Part shown: positions 1 through 9,103 of the stretch, in pieces
Numbering within the stretch: the first letter of the stretch is position 1
Layout of the letters: every line of letters begins with the position of its first letter
Assembly (NCBI RefSeq): GCF_001280845.1
Contig: NZ_LGHP01000003.1
Span: 216,131 to 280,130, forward strand
DNA length: 64,000 nt
Reading direction: 5' to 3'
Source: Bacillus sp. FJAT-28004
GTDB taxonomy: Bacteria; Bacillota; Bacilli; Paenibacillales; Paenibacillaceae
The notes under the pieces: generated by a model
Databases searched by the model: none
What the model saw: only the letters and a program-made list of their open reading frames with translations
What the model was told of the DNA's origin: nothing
Position numbers and translations under genes: made by a program

Positions 1-73
1 GGGCAAACCTCAGGAGCTTGTGACAAACAGCAAATCGATCATAGGGAAATATATAAAGCAGGTGCTGCAATGA
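1..73 (+). CDS. C-terminal end of UvrA-like protein (partial)
   Basis: Only the last 23 codons of an upstream gene lie in the window, read from base 2 and ending with TGA at 71-73. The tail GKPQELVTNSKSIIGKYIKQ resembles the extreme C-terminus of UvrA-type ABC ATPases (excinuclease subunit A and its drug-resistance paralogues), where a G-x-P-x-E-L segment is followed by a G-x-Y-[IL]-K end. The stop overlaps the ATG of the next gene as ATGA, suggesting translational coupling. The assignment rests on very few residues. Confidence 0.45.
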   Translation, partial: GKPQELVTNSKSIIGKYIKQVLQ

Positions 74-1026
74 GCTTTGAGTGGCATTTGTCCACTCCCG
101 AAGCGGAGGGAATGGATGTTAATCTTCTTGAGCAGATAGATGATTATGTGAAACAAAAGCGATATAGACTCATAAACAGCGTAATCATTGTGAAAAACGG
201 GAAGTTGGTTTACGAACGCTACTTCAATAAGTGTAATGAAAACACGAGGCATTCGATTAAATCGGTATGGAAGAGCATTCTAGCCATTGCAATAGGCATT
301 TGTTTAGACAAAGGCTTGATCGGTAATCTGGATGAACAGATTGGCAAATATTTGCCTTCATTTGCGGGGCATAACCATCATTATCATAAGCTGATTACGA
401 TTCGGCATTTGCTAACTATGTCATCAGGCATTTACTGGAATGGCGGTGTTCATTACCATTGTCCGATGTTGCAGCAAATGATGCGTACGCAGGACTGGAT
501 GACTCATATCGCTGATATTGACATGCACAGTGTTCCCGGCATGACATTTCAATATAAGGAATGGGACGTCATGCTGTTATCTGCGATTATAGGTAAAGCA
601 TATGGAGGTACATCCTACGACTTAATCCATAATGAAATGTATAAACCGCTTGATATTGCCAGTGGAATTTGGCCGAGTAGTCCATGCGGTTTCTCCTATA
701 CGGTGATGAAGGGAGAAGAACAATCGGACTTGTCTGCTAGAGATATGGCTAAGGTAGGTTTGCTATTTTTAGGAGATGGAAGGGTTAATGGAAAGCAGAT
801 TGTTTCTTCTGAGTTTGTGAAGCAAGCTATTACTCCATCGAATCCGTCTTATGGTTTTCTTTGGTGGCTGTCTCCAAATGGATATGGATGTCGTGGATTT
901 GGAGGGCAAGAGGTGAATGTTATTCCAAAACATCAATTTGTATCAGTCATACAAGCTACACCTACGGCATCGAGTAAATCTTATCCGGATATTCACGAAA
1001 TGTTTCTTAGCAAAGCGATTAAATAA
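70..1026 (+). CDS. serine hydrolase, class C beta-lactamase-like family
   Basis: A 318-residue protein of the beta-lactamase/penicillin-binding-protein-like (PF00144) serine hydrolase family. The SxxK nucleophile motif is SVWK at residues 65-68, in the usual position after an N-terminal VIIVKNGKLVYERYF strand. A C-terminal GFGGQ segment probably corresponds to the HxGG/KTG strand. No signal peptide or membrane segment is seen, so it is predicted cytoplasmic, and the substrate is unknown (esterase, amidase or D-aminopeptidase are possible). The ATG overlaps the preceding stop and has only a weak ribosome-binding site, consistent with coupled translation. A histidine phosphatase and a RidA protein follow on the same strand. 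Confidence 0.8.
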   Translation: MSFEWHLSTPEAEGMDVNLLEQIDDYVKQKRYRLINSVIIVKNGKLVYERYFNKCNENTRHSIKSVWKSILAIAIGICLDKGLIGNLDEQIGKYLPSFAGHNHHYHKLITIRHLLTMSSGIYWNGGVHYHCPMLQQMMRTQDWMTHIADIDMHSVPGMTFQYKEWDVMLLSAIIGKAYGGTSYDLIHNEMYKPLDIASGIWPSSPCGFSYTVMKGEEQSDLSARDMAKVGLLFLGDGRVNGKQIVSSEFVKQAITPSNPSYGFLWWLSPNGYGCRGFGGQEVNVIPKHQFVSVIQATPTASSKSYPDIHEMFLSKAIK

Positions 1027-1065
1027 ATGCTATTTATTATTTGGAAACTAACGGAGGACAGGTAT

Positions 1066-1635
1066 ATGAATACGGTCATTTATATGGTAAGGCATGCAGA
1101 ATCTCCCTTTGAATTTGGACAAGAACGAACTCGCGGACTTTCGGTGGAGGGAATAGCAGCAGCGAAACAAGTTGCCGAGGTGCTAAGTGAAGTAGATATT
1201 CATTATATGGCATCGAGTCCTTACACAAGAGCTATGCAGACGATTCAGTACTTAGCTGAACTTAAATCTATGAATATTGTAGAGTATGAAGAGCTGGTGG
1301 AGCGGCCGATAAAGGGATTGGATTATAAGGCTCCATGGGATGTGTTGTATGAAGGAATACGCACTTCCTTTACGGACAAAGATTTTGCCTTGGAGGGCGG
1401 AGAAACGACTCGGAGCGCTGAGCAAAGAGCGATACCCGTCATTGAGAGGATACTAGTGGAACACCGAGGCGAAAACGTCATCATAGGTACACATGGCAAC
1501 ATTATGACGATCATAATGAATCATTATGATGATAAGTATGGCTTTGATTTTTGGAATACGACCTCCAAGCCAGACATTTATAAAATGACATTTAATCAGA
1601 ACCAGCTGGAGCATGTGCAAAGAATGTGGAAGTGA
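1066..1635 (+). CDS. histidine phosphatase family protein
   Basis: A 189-residue protein of the phosphoglycerate mutase-like histidine phosphatase superfamily. The catalytic RHAES motif is at residues 9-13, and the second histidine lies in GTHGN towards the C-terminus. The length suits a small cytoplasmic phosphatase rather than a glycolytic mutase; the substrate cannot be told. The start at 1066 is chosen because GGAGGACA sits about 8 bases upstream. An in-frame ATG at 1027 directly abuts the previous stop and lacks a site. It is probably co-transcribed with its neighbours. Confidence 0.85.
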   Translation: MNTVIYMVRHAESPFEFGQERTRGLSVEGIAAAKQVAEVLSEVDIHYMASSPYTRAMQTIQYLAELKSMNIVEYEELVERPIKGLDYKAPWDVLYEGIRTSFTDKDFALEGGETTRSAEQRAIPVIERILVEHRGENVIIGTHGNIMTIIMNHYDDKYGFDFWNTTSKPDIYKMTFNQNQLEHVQRMWK

Positions 1636-1673
1636 ACCGATTTAATAGTAATCCATTATAGGAGGTTGGTTTT

Positions 1674-2048
1674 ATGAAAGAAATTATTTTAACGGACAAA
1701 GCTCAACAGCCAGGAGGAATGCCTTATTCTCAAGCCGTCAAAGTTGGAAATACCGTTTATGTAGCTGGTCAGGGACCTTTCGATCCTATAAGCGGCATGT
1801 GCGAGGACAGCACGTTGGAATATCAGGCAAGAAGGACATTGGACAACTTGAAAGCCATTCTTGAAGAAGCAGGAGCCCAAATGACGGATGTCGTCAAAGT
1901 AACCGTGTTTCTTGGAGCAGGGGCTGATTTTAACGAGTTCAACATCTACTATAAAGAGTATTTTTCTGCTCCGTATCCAGCAAGAGCAATTACCTGCGTA
2001 AGTGCGGATATTTTAGTGCAAATTGATGCAATTGCTGTCATTGAGTAA
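1674..2048 (+). CDS. RidA family (YjgF/UK114) protein
   Basis: A 124-residue single-domain RidA/YjgF/YER057c/UK114 protein. Members usually form trimers and deaminate reactive enamine/imine intermediates. Visible family features are the early PYSQAVKVGNTVYVAGQGP stretch and the C-terminal YPARAITCVSADILVQIDAIAV, which contains the conserved arginine and the family signature. The ribosome-binding site AGGAGG stands about 7 bases upstream of the ATG. It ends the short run of genes before a clear terminator. Which imine source it serves is unknown. Confidence 0.88.
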   Translation: MKEIILTDKAQQPGGMPYSQAVKVGNTVYVAGQGPFDPISGMCEDSTLEYQARRTLDNLKAILEEAGAQMTDVVKVTVFLGAGADFNEFNIYYKEYFSAPYPARAITCVSADILVQIDAIAVIE

Positions 2049-2093
2049 ATAGTCTAGCCGCGTAAGTAAGGCGACAAGTAATCCATTGAAACC

Positions 2094-2123
2094 AAAGGTC
2101 ATCCTGCAAAGGATGGCCTTTTT
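2094..2123 (+). terminator. intrinsic terminator after RidA gene
   Basis: AAAGGTCATCC and GGATGGCCTTT pair across a short TGCAAA loop and run into a T tract. The hairpin lies about 45 bases after the RidA stop and separates this gene run from the next operon. Confidence 0.85.
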
Positions 2124-2182
2124 GTATCCTATAGTTCCAATGCCAATCGTTCACTATATTCATAGAATCTTGTAATATTTTC

Positions 2183-2213
2183 TTGCAACAGTCGAGTTGT
2201 TTAGTGTTATACT
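2183..2213 (+). promoter_or_regulatory. possible sigma-A promoter of first sugar operon
   Basis: An extended -10 (TG-T-TATACT, hexamer 2208-2213) with a TTGCAA 19 bases upstream lies between the terminator and the response regulator. The spacer is longer than ideal, so this is a weak proposal. Confidence 0.3.
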
Positions 2214-2293
2214 CGCTTATAAATTGACAACCAATGCGGAAATTCATTAGTTAATGAGTGAAAGCGACCGCATGAAGATGGAGCGTGAGCGGA

Positions 2294-3889
2294 TTGAAAA
2301 TACTAATTGTGGATGACGAGCCAAGGCATCTCAGAGGAATGGCTAAATTAGTTAGCGAGATGCGGCCAAACGCTGAAATTGTTGTAGCGAAAGATGGGGC
2401 GGCTGCTATGGAGATCATTCGAGTGGATCGGCCCCAAATCATGTTGACGGATATCCAGATGCCTAATATGGATGGCCTTACTTTGCTTAAATGGCTTGAG
2501 AATGAGCCACATCGACCGAAGGTAGTCATGGTATCTGCCTATAATTTGTTTGAATATGCGCAAACCGCGCTTCGTCATGGCGCTTACGACTACTTGTTGA
2601 AGCCGATTGATACAGATAAAGTGGAGGATATTTTGCGGCGACTTGATGCGCAAATAGCAACGGAGTCAAAGCAGGATGAGGTATCCGAAAAGCTAAAGGA
2701 TAGACTTAAACTCACCTCCTCTGCTTACCAAAAGAATCTGCTTTTGTTATGGCTGAGCGGTAACTTATCGGCAGTGGAACAAGAGGAACTTGAAGCACTC
2801 GATATTGTGCAAGGAAGCGGTACAGTAATATTCTCCGAACTCACCATTCGCCTAGAGGAGGATAAGAGTCTCCATACACCAGCGTTGTTGCAGCAGTTGG
2901 AGCATTTAGGGTCATATTACGGTCAAGCTAGTACCTTCTCCTTAAATTCGTTGCGAGATGATGTATTCCAAGCCATTACGATTGTACGTACTCAGGCCCC
3001 ATTCCAGCATAGACGCGAAGAAATTCGTTCGGCATTTACCGCTTTGAGCAAGGAATGGCTGCCGATTGGCAGACTTGTACATGGAATTGGCAGTAGCTGT
3101 TTTTCCTTACTAGAGCAGTTGCCTCAATCGTATCGATCAGCTCAAACCGCATGTATATATAATTTTCATGATCGTTGGCAGGGTGTCTTGTTTCATGATG
3201 AGCTGCGACTTTCCAGCAAGTCCTTTCACTTAGATGGGGAACGGTTATTCGAAGCTTTGCAGGATACCGATCCGATGGCTGCGATAATGCTGTGCCGGTC
3301 TGCCTTTCATGATCTGGCAGGTGAAGGTCAAACAGAACCGCAACTCATTAAAGAGTGTGCCTCTCTCACGCTCATGAAGATTAAAAGCCGAACAAGAGAT
3401 GTTGTCGAAAGAAACTTTGGAAGCGTCCTCACGAATACGGTTATAACGGAAATCCCCACATGCGATAGTTTCAGTAAGCTGCTTGGGCTCTTAGAATATC
3501 AACTTCGTGATTTGCATCAAGCACTACGGAACATGAAGCAAGGGAAAAGCGAAATCATTATGGATAAGTGTTTGAGCTGGATACAAGAGAAATATATGGA
3601 GGATCTGACACTCGAGATGGCAGCTGAACAGTTCGCCTTTAATCCGTCTTATTTCAGTACATTAATCAAAAGCCGTACCGGAAAGTCTTTTTCTGACCAT
3701 ATCACTGAGGCTCGAATGAGAAGGGCGAAAGAATTGCTCAGAGCCGGTACTCTGAAAATTTATGATATTGCTGCGCAATGCGGTTACCGTGATACGAAGT
3801 ATTTTTGCAGAGTGTTCAAGAAACAGAATGGTCTATCACCTGAAACCTATAAGCACAAATCCCTTTCGACGAATAGAGACGAGATATGA
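2294..3889 (+). CDS. AraC-type response regulator (YesN-like)
   Basis: A response regulator of about 531 residues. The receiver domain is at 1-120, with the acidic pair in ILIVDDEP, phospho-acceptor D53 in LTDIQMPN, and the conserved KP at LLKPID. A long middle region follows, then an AraC-type double helix-turn-helix over about the last 100 residues (LEMAAEQFAFNPSYFSTLIK ... IYDIAAQCGYRDTKYFCRVF). This is the YesN architecture, in which the partner kinase controls a nearby sugar ABC operon. A GTG lies in frame at 2285, but GGAG at 2280-2283 is correctly spaced only for the TTG at 2294. The stop overlaps the kinase start by 4 bases. Confidence 0.88.
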   Translation: MKILIVDDEPRHLRGMAKLVSEMRPNAEIVVAKDGAAAMEIIRVDRPQIMLTDIQMPNMDGLTLLKWLENEPHRPKVVMVSAYNLFEYAQTALRHGAYDYLLKPIDTDKVEDILRRLDAQIATESKQDEVSEKLKDRLKLTSSAYQKNLLLLWLSGNLSAVEQEELEALDIVQGSGTVIFSELTIRLEEDKSLHTPALLQQLEHLGSYYGQASTFSLNSLRDDVFQAITIVRTQAPFQHRREEIRSAFTALSKEWLPIGRLVHGIGSSCFSLLEQLPQSYRSAQTACIYNFHDRWQGVLFHDELRLSSKSFHLDGERLFEALQDTDPMAAIMLCRSAFHDLAGEGQTEPQLIKECASLTLMKIKSRTRDVVERNFGSVLTNTVITEIPTCDSFSKLLGLLEYQLRDLHQALRNMKQGKSEIIMDKCLSWIQEKYMEDLTLEMAAEQFAFNPSYFSTLIKSRTGKSFSDHITEARMRRAKELLRAGTLKIYDIAAQCGYRDTKYFCRVFKKQNGLSPETYKHKSLSTNRDEI

Positions 3890-5664
3890 ACATGACATTT
3901 CGAAGACGGCTGTTCATCAGCTATATTATTTTAATTGCTTTGCCGTTCCTCGTGTTAAGTACATTATTTTATCGTACAAGCCTTAAGGTCGTGACGGAGC
4001 AAGCGCAAAAAAACGTTTATGAGATCGTCAAAAAAAATAATGAAGTCATCGATACGAAGCTCAAAGTTGTGGATCAGAACAGCTTGGCCTTATTTGTAGA
4101 CAAGGATCTATTTCAAATATTCAGTAAGCTGAATCCAGCAAAGGACGAGGAGCTGCTCGCAGCCGATCGACGAGTATCCACCATTCTCAGTAAATATTTC
4201 TCGCAAAACGAGGATGTTTACGCCTATCAGCTTTGGACTTCTTACTTCACCTTTGGCAATTCGCAAAACATGCCGCAAGGAGATCCCACACTTTCGAATA
4301 TTTACCGGCAAGCCGAGCAAGCGGGTGGGAAAATGATCTGGTATCCTACCTATGACTTTGTAGATATGTTTGATCAGTCTTGGCTTTCCAAGAGCAAGAT
4401 CGACTATCGCTATTTATATTCGGCTACGCGCTTGCTCAATTTCACACATATGGAAGACAGTACTTTAATTAAGCTGGATCCGAATGTGGAGCGGCCTGTG
4501 CTCACGATTAGCTTCAAATCCACCGTACTGGATGCTCTGTTTGAGAAAAGCATACCAGTCGGTTCTCGCTATATGGTATTAGATCCGAACAATATCGTGG
4601 TTGCTGGCAGTGATGTGTCACAAGTAACGAAAAGTTTCAACGAGAAATGGGTGGATTCATTCCGCATGACGGGAAGCGGCACTCAGCGGATGAAGCTGAA
4701 CGGCGAGAATATGATTATATGTTTTGACCGCTCAACCGTAACCGGGTGGTTATCTATCGTAATAACGCCAGAATCTGCCTTGGTAGGCAACCTAGTGCCT
4801 GTTATTCGAACCTCGACGATTGTGTTAGCTGCTATTTTGGGGGGCATCGCTTTTCTATTTGCTTATTTTATATTAAGCCGCATCACCGGTCCGATTAAGA
4901 AGCTGCTCGGAGCGATGAGATCCGTTGGCGAAGGTGACTTTCAAACCCGGGTGGAGGTCAGCACGAATGATGAATTTGGAATTTTGATGCAGCGGTTTAA
5001 CCGGATGAATGATCGGATTCACCTGCTGGTCAAAGAGAATTATGAGATTAAGTTAAAGGAAAAGGAAGCTGAAATTCACGCGCTTAATATGCAGATGAAT
5101 CCTCATTTTTTGTATAACACGCTCAATATTATGAATTGGACGGCTATTGAGAATAACCAGAAGGAACTAAGTAAAATGCTCGTTTGTTTGTCCAATATGC
5201 TGCATTATACCTCTCGGAAGGAATGGGGTGCCGTTCATCTTTCGGAAGAAATCGAGTGGATGAAAAACTATTTTTATATTATGTCTGCTCGGTTCGAAGG
5301 CAAATTTACGGTTAACTATGAAATTGATCCTTCTCTTTATGATCATAAGGTGCCGAGGCTGCTGTTTCAGCCGTTTGTTGAAAATGCTATTCTGCATGGG
5401 TTTAATCAGATGGATGAGGGAGGCGTCATCTTCATTCGCGGATGGGAAGATGGAGGAAGCCGTTTTTTTGAGATAAACGATAATGGACGAGGAATAAGTG
5501 AAGAGATGATTAAACTGATTTTGTTTAAGGAGTCCTCCTCGGTCGGAATTAAGAACACCATCTCCCGTATACAGATGGCATACGGCGACGAATACGGCAT
5601 CGAGATTCGACCCGTACAAGGATCAGGTACAAGCATTCTGATACGACTTCCGCTCCAAACCTAA
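3886..5664 (+). CDS. sensor histidine kinase (YesM-like)
   Basis: A 592-residue membrane kinase: transmembrane helix near residues 11-33, an extracytoplasmic sensor of about 270 residues, a second helix near 310-331, HAMP to about 380, then the His_kinase domain with H407 in MNPHFLYNTLN and an HATPase domain (VENAILHG, DNGRGIS). This is the LytS/YesM family layout. It is coupled to the regulator by an ATGA overlap and is followed by a CcpA-like site and a sugar-binding lipoprotein. The likely role is sensing the oligosaccharide handled by this operon, perhaps arabinofuranosyl-containing because of the terminal GH127; the ligand is inference. Confidence 0.9.
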   Translation: MNMTFRRRLFISYIILIALPFLVLSTLFYRTSLKVVTEQAQKNVYEIVKKNNEVIDTKLKVVDQNSLALFVDKDLFQIFSKLNPAKDEELLAADRRVSTILSKYFSQNEDVYAYQLWTSYFTFGNSQNMPQGDPTLSNIYRQAEQAGGKMIWYPTYDFVDMFDQSWLSKSKIDYRYLYSATRLLNFTHMEDSTLIKLDPNVERPVLTISFKSTVLDALFEKSIPVGSRYMVLDPNNIVVAGSDVSQVTKSFNEKWVDSFRMTGSGTQRMKLNGENMIICFDRSTVTGWLSIVITPESALVGNLVPVIRTSTIVLAAILGGIAFLFAYFILSRITGPIKKLLGAMRSVGEGDFQTRVEVSTNDEFGILMQRFNRMNDRIHLLVKENYEIKLKEKEAEIHALNMQMNPHFLYNTLNIMNWTAIENNQKELSKMLVCLSNMLHYTSRKEWGAVHLSEEIEWMKNYFYIMSARFEGKFTVNYEIDPSLYDHKVPRLLFQPFVENAILHGFNQMDEGGVIFIRGWEDGGSRFFEINDNGRGISEEMIKLILFKESSSVGIKNTISRIQMAYGDEYGIEIRPVQGSGTSILIRLPLQT

Positions 5665-5697
5665 TAATAGTCCACCATTCTAATAATACTCGGGTTT

Positions 5698-5711
5698 TGA
5701 AAGCGTTATCT
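5698..5711 (+). promoter_or_regulatory. cre site (CcpA operator)
   Basis: TGAAAGCGTTATCT matches the Bacillus cre consensus TGWAANCGNTNWCA at every defined position except the last base. It lies between the kinase stop and the binding-protein start, so carbon catabolite repression of the transporter and GH127 genes is expected. Confidence 0.7.
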
Positions 5712-5785
5712 ATCCATTACAATAAAAGCATCATAGACTGCAGCTATGAGCCAATGAGATTGATAAATGAAAGGGGCTCGTTACG

Positions 5786-7225
5786 ATGATGAGAAGACAA
5801 TGGAAATCGGTTTCCGTTCTCTTGGTTGTACTACTCATGACAATCAGCGTATTATCGGCATGCACGAAGTCTGATTCGGGTAACAACAACTCTCAGGCTC
5901 AAGCCACGAACGGTACAAGCAGCACAGAAAATACTGGAAGCGGCGAAAATGTCTCCAAAGACCCTATCAAACTGCGTCTTACAGCTTGGGGTGCACCTGA
6001 TGAGATAGCTGCATTTAAGAAAGCAGTCGCTAGTTTTGAGGATAAGCACACGAATATTAAGGTTGATTTCCAAGCGATCTCAGCTGATTACGATACGAAA
6101 TTAACGACCATGGTAGCTGGGAATGACGAGCCTGATATTGCCATGATGGAGTCTAGCACGATCGCTTATCCTTTAGCAGAAGAAGGTAAGTTCGTTAACC
6201 TTCAGGACTTCCTTGATAAGGATTCGGAGCTGACTGTTGACAGACTAGTTCCTAACATCATGTACTCCTCAGAGCCCGGCAATGTAGTCGGAATTGCGCC
6301 TGGTCCAGAATCTTTTGCCCTATTTTATAACGAAGATGTATTTAAGGATGCAGGATTAACACCTCCACCAGCCAAAGCTTCTGAAGCGTGGACATGGGAT
6401 GAATTCGTTGAGGTTGCCAAAAAGCTTACGATCGACAATAAAGGCAAGAATGCGACCGAAGAAGGTTTTGATGCTAAAAATATTAAACAGTTCGGAGTCA
6501 ACGTACCTACTTGGTGGGGCTCATATAGTAACTTCATCTATTCGAATGGCGGAGACTTCTTATCCGCGGACGGCAAGAGTTTTGCTCTGAATCAGCCTGA
6601 GGCTGTTGAAGCTATTCAAAAGATTTCCGATCTAATCAATGTCCACCATGTTGCACCGTCACCGGTTCAAGCTAAAAATATTCCAGGCACGAACGTTGCG
6701 CTTCAAACAAAGAAAGTAGCAATGGCCTTTGACGGACAATGGGCGAGCACGGGCTTAGCACAATCCAAATTCAATTTTAACGTTGGCGTGCTTCCAGTCA
6801 TGAAACAGCCGATGACAACTGTCGTTTCTGGCATGTTCTCAATGTTTAAATCAACAAAGCACCCCGAGGAAGCATGGGAGCTCTTGAAGGCGCTGATCGA
6901 TCCAGAGGCTTCAATCGAACTGCTTACTGCCGGTACTTGGATGCCCTCTCATAAAGAGTGGTACACGGATGAGACATACCTATCCAGATGGACCGAAAAC
7001 CTGCCTTCTCGTCCATCAGGTTACAAGGATGCGGTCGTTGAGATGGTCTTGAGCAACAGCCATGCAACGCCAACCGCTTATGTGAAAAACTTCAATAAAA
7101 TTATGGATATCGTTAATCCCGCATTGGATAAAGTATGGCTAGGCCAACAAACCGCTCAAGAGGCAATGGATTCTATCGCTGCTAAAGCACAGGCGCAAGT
7201 CCAAGGGCGTCGCGACGTACAATAA
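5786..7225 (+). CDS. sugar ABC transporter substrate-binding lipoprotein
   Basis: A 479-residue extracellular solute-binding protein of the family 1 (CUT1, MalE/UgpB-like) type. A signal peptide ends in lipobox LSAC with the lipidated cysteine at about C26, followed by an S/N/G/T-rich linker and the typical LRLTAWGAPDEIAAFKKAV and TKLTTMVAGNDEPDIAMM segments. It would be anchored outside the membrane and deliver sugar to the two downstream permeases. Tandem ATG codons (5786, 5789) follow an AAGGGG site. No ATPase gene is in the operon, so a shared MsmX-type ATPase is likely. Confidence 0.92.
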   Translation: MMRRQWKSVSVLLVVLLMTISVLSACTKSDSGNNNSQAQATNGTSSTENTGSGENVSKDPIKLRLTAWGAPDEIAAFKKAVASFEDKHTNIKVDFQAISADYDTKLTTMVAGNDEPDIAMMESSTIAYPLAEEGKFVNLQDFLDKDSELTVDRLVPNIMYSSEPGNVVGIAPGPESFALFYNEDVFKDAGLTPPPAKASEAWTWDEFVEVAKKLTIDNKGKNATEEGFDAKNIKQFGVNVPTWWGSYSNFIYSNGGDFLSADGKSFALNQPEAVEAIQKISDLINVHHVAPSPVQAKNIPGTNVALQTKKVAMAFDGQWASTGLAQSKFNFNVGVLPVMKQPMTTVVSGMFSMFKSTKHPEEAWELLKALIDPEASIELLTAGTWMPSHKEWYTDETYLSRWTENLPSRPSGYKDAVVEMVLSNSHATPTAYVKNFNKIMDIVNPALDKVWLGQQTAQEAMDSIAAKAQAQVQGRRDVQ

Positions 7226-7255
7226 AGATTTAAAGAAAGAACTGTAGTCAGGATT

Positions 7256-7283
7256 GACGGCGTTCTTATTGAGGACCGCCGTC
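7256..7283 (+). terminator. hairpin between binding protein and permease genes
   Basis: GACGGCG (7256-7262) pairs with CGCCGTC (7277-7283), followed by TTCTT rather than a full T tract. It lies in the 85-base gap before the first permease and probably acts as a partial terminator or 3' stabiliser giving more binding protein than permease. Confidence 0.55.
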
Positions 7284-7310
7284 TTCTTATGATAGGAGGT
7301 ACGTATCGAC

Positions 7311-8249
7311 ATGGATATCCCTGTGCAAACCATTCCAGCAATAAAGAAAAAAAGCCGAATAAGAGAGCGTAAGGCTTTATTTTATGGATTATTATTCACA
7401 GCTCCCGCTATATTGGGCTTTATTATTTTTACGCTCGGCCCAATGATTGCAAGTCTGGTGCTGAGTCTAACGGATTATAGCGTGTTTAAAGATACAACCT
7501 CGTTTATTGGATTCGATAATTACGCCAAGCTGTTCTCAGGTGAAGATGACTTATTTTATAAATCGCTAGGTGTTACCTTCTACTTCGTTATCTTGCGGGT
7601 ACCTGCCGTCATCATTATCTCCTTCATACTGGCGCTGCTCCTTAATATGAATGTAAAGGGAAGGTCGTTGTTTCGCACGATTATCTATTTGCCAAGTATT
7701 GTTCCGGCTGTTGCATCGTCCATGATATGGCTATGGCTGCTCAATCCTGATTTAGGTTTAGTAAATACGGTGCTAACATGGTTTCATCTACCGACAAGCA
7801 ACTGGCTGTTCGGCGAAAGCAGTGTTATCCCTTCTGTTGTCTTAACGACTCTTTGGGGAATTGGCGGCACGGTTATCATTTTCCTAGCGGGACTCTCGGG
7901 TATTCCGAAGCAGTACTATGAGGCTATTGATGTCGATGGCGGAGGTTGGTTTCATAAGCTGCGGCATATTACCATCCCGATGGTAACACCGACGATTTTC
8001 TTCAACACCATTATGACGATTATCGGTTCCTTCCAAGTGTTTAGCGAAGCGTACATTTTGACACAGGGCGGACCGAATAACAAAAGCTTATTTTTCGTAT
8101 TTTACCTGTGGAGTACAGCATTCCGTGATACAGAGATGGGTTATGCATCCGCCTTGGCATGGATATTATTTATCATTATTTTGTTCTTTACGTTCATCGT
8201 ATTCAAGACCTCGAAATCTTGGGTGTACTACGAGGGGGAGAAATCATGA
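7311..8249 (+). CDS. sugar ABC transporter permease (MalF/UgpA type)
   Basis: A 312-residue integral membrane protein with about six transmembrane segments, beginning with a positively charged cytoplasmic end and LFYGLLFTAPAILGFIIF. The ABC-permease EAA loop is visible as EAIDVDGGGWFHKLRHITIP, the contact site for the ATPase. Family: CUT1 permease, UgpA/MalF-like. An AGGAGG site precedes the ATG. The stop overlaps the next permease start as ATGA, indicating coupled synthesis of the heterodimeric channel. Confidence 0.93.
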   Translation: MDIPVQTIPAIKKKSRIRERKALFYGLLFTAPAILGFIIFTLGPMIASLVLSLTDYSVFKDTTSFIGFDNYAKLFSGEDDLFYKSLGVTFYFVILRVPAVIIISFILALLLNMNVKGRSLFRTIIYLPSIVPAVASSMIWLWLLNPDLGLVNTVLTWFHLPTSNWLFGESSVIPSVVLTTLWGIGGTVIIFLAGLSGIPKQYYEAIDVDGGGWFHKLRHITIPMVTPTIFFNTIMTIIGSFQVFSEAYILTQGGPNNKSLFFVFYLWSTAFRDTEMGYASALAWILFIIILFFTFIVFKTSKSWVYYEGEKS

Positions 8250-9076
8250 GGGAGTCCAGACTCAAGCTGACAGCAGGATATATTGCCCTTATACTTGTTT
8301 CGGCCATGTTCATTATTCCGTTTGTCTGGTTGATTCGGAGTTCGGTGATGGATTTATCGCAAATTTTCGTTATGCCGCCTGAATGGATTCCGAATCCTTT
8401 TAAATGGGACAATTACGAGAGAGCACTTACCGTGTTGCCGTTCGGTGATTTCTTCAAAAATACACTTATTATTGTGTTCAGCGTTATTATAGGCACGGTG
8501 TTGACGAGCACAATCGCAGCCTTTGGCTTCTCCCGTATTCAGTGGAAGGGCCGGGACACCATCTTCGCGATTCTCATGACCAGTATGATGCTGCCCGCTG
8601 CGGTTACCTTAATTCCGAGTTTTCTCGGATGGAAGACGCTTGGCTTCTACGATACGTTCTATCCGTTGATCGTTCCGGCCTTCTTCGGTGGAGGTATCTT
8701 TAATATCTTCCTGCTAAGGCAGTTCTACATGACGATTCCGCGTGATTTTGATGAAGCTGCTTATGTAGATGGGGCTAATTACTTTCAAATTTACTGGCGA
8801 ATTCTTATGCCGCTTAGCCGCTCGGCTGTTATCGTCGTTGCGCTATTCACCTTCTTAGGTTCGTGGAATGACTTTATGGGACCTCTTATCTATTTGAAGA
8901 GTGATAGCAACTTTACGCTGGCACTGGGTTTGCAAATGTTTCAAGGCAGCTATACGGCGCAATGGGATTTGCTCATGGCGGCGTCGGCAACCGTCGTTAT
9001 GCCCTGCGTGCTCGTATTTTTAATCGGTCAGCGTTATTTTCTGGAAGGAATTACGTTAACGGGATTGAAAGGATAA
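8246..9076 (+). CDS. sugar ABC transporter permease (MalG/UgpE type)
   Basis: A permease of 276 residues with about six membrane segments and the EAA motif EAAYVDGANYFQIYWRILMP. The start at 8246 is supported by GGGGGAG a few bases upstream and by the 4-base overlap with the first permease. The in-frame ATG at 8159 lies deep inside that gene and is rejected. It forms the transmembrane channel with the previous protein. Confidence 0.93.
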   Translation: MRESRLKLTAGYIALILVSAMFIIPFVWLIRSSVMDLSQIFVMPPEWIPNPFKWDNYERALTVLPFGDFFKNTLIIVFSVIIGTVLTSTIAAFGFSRIQWKGRDTIFAILMTSMMLPAAVTLIPSFLGWKTLGFYDTFYPLIVPAFFGGGIFNIFLLRQFYMTIPRDFDEAAYVDGANYFQIYWRILMPLSRSAVIVVALFTFLGSWNDFMGPLIYLKSDSNFTLALGLQMFQGSYTAQWDLLMAASATVVMPCVLVFLIGQRYFLEGITLTGLKG

Positions 9077-9103
9077 GAATAAACGATGAAAGGATGGTTA
9101 GAC

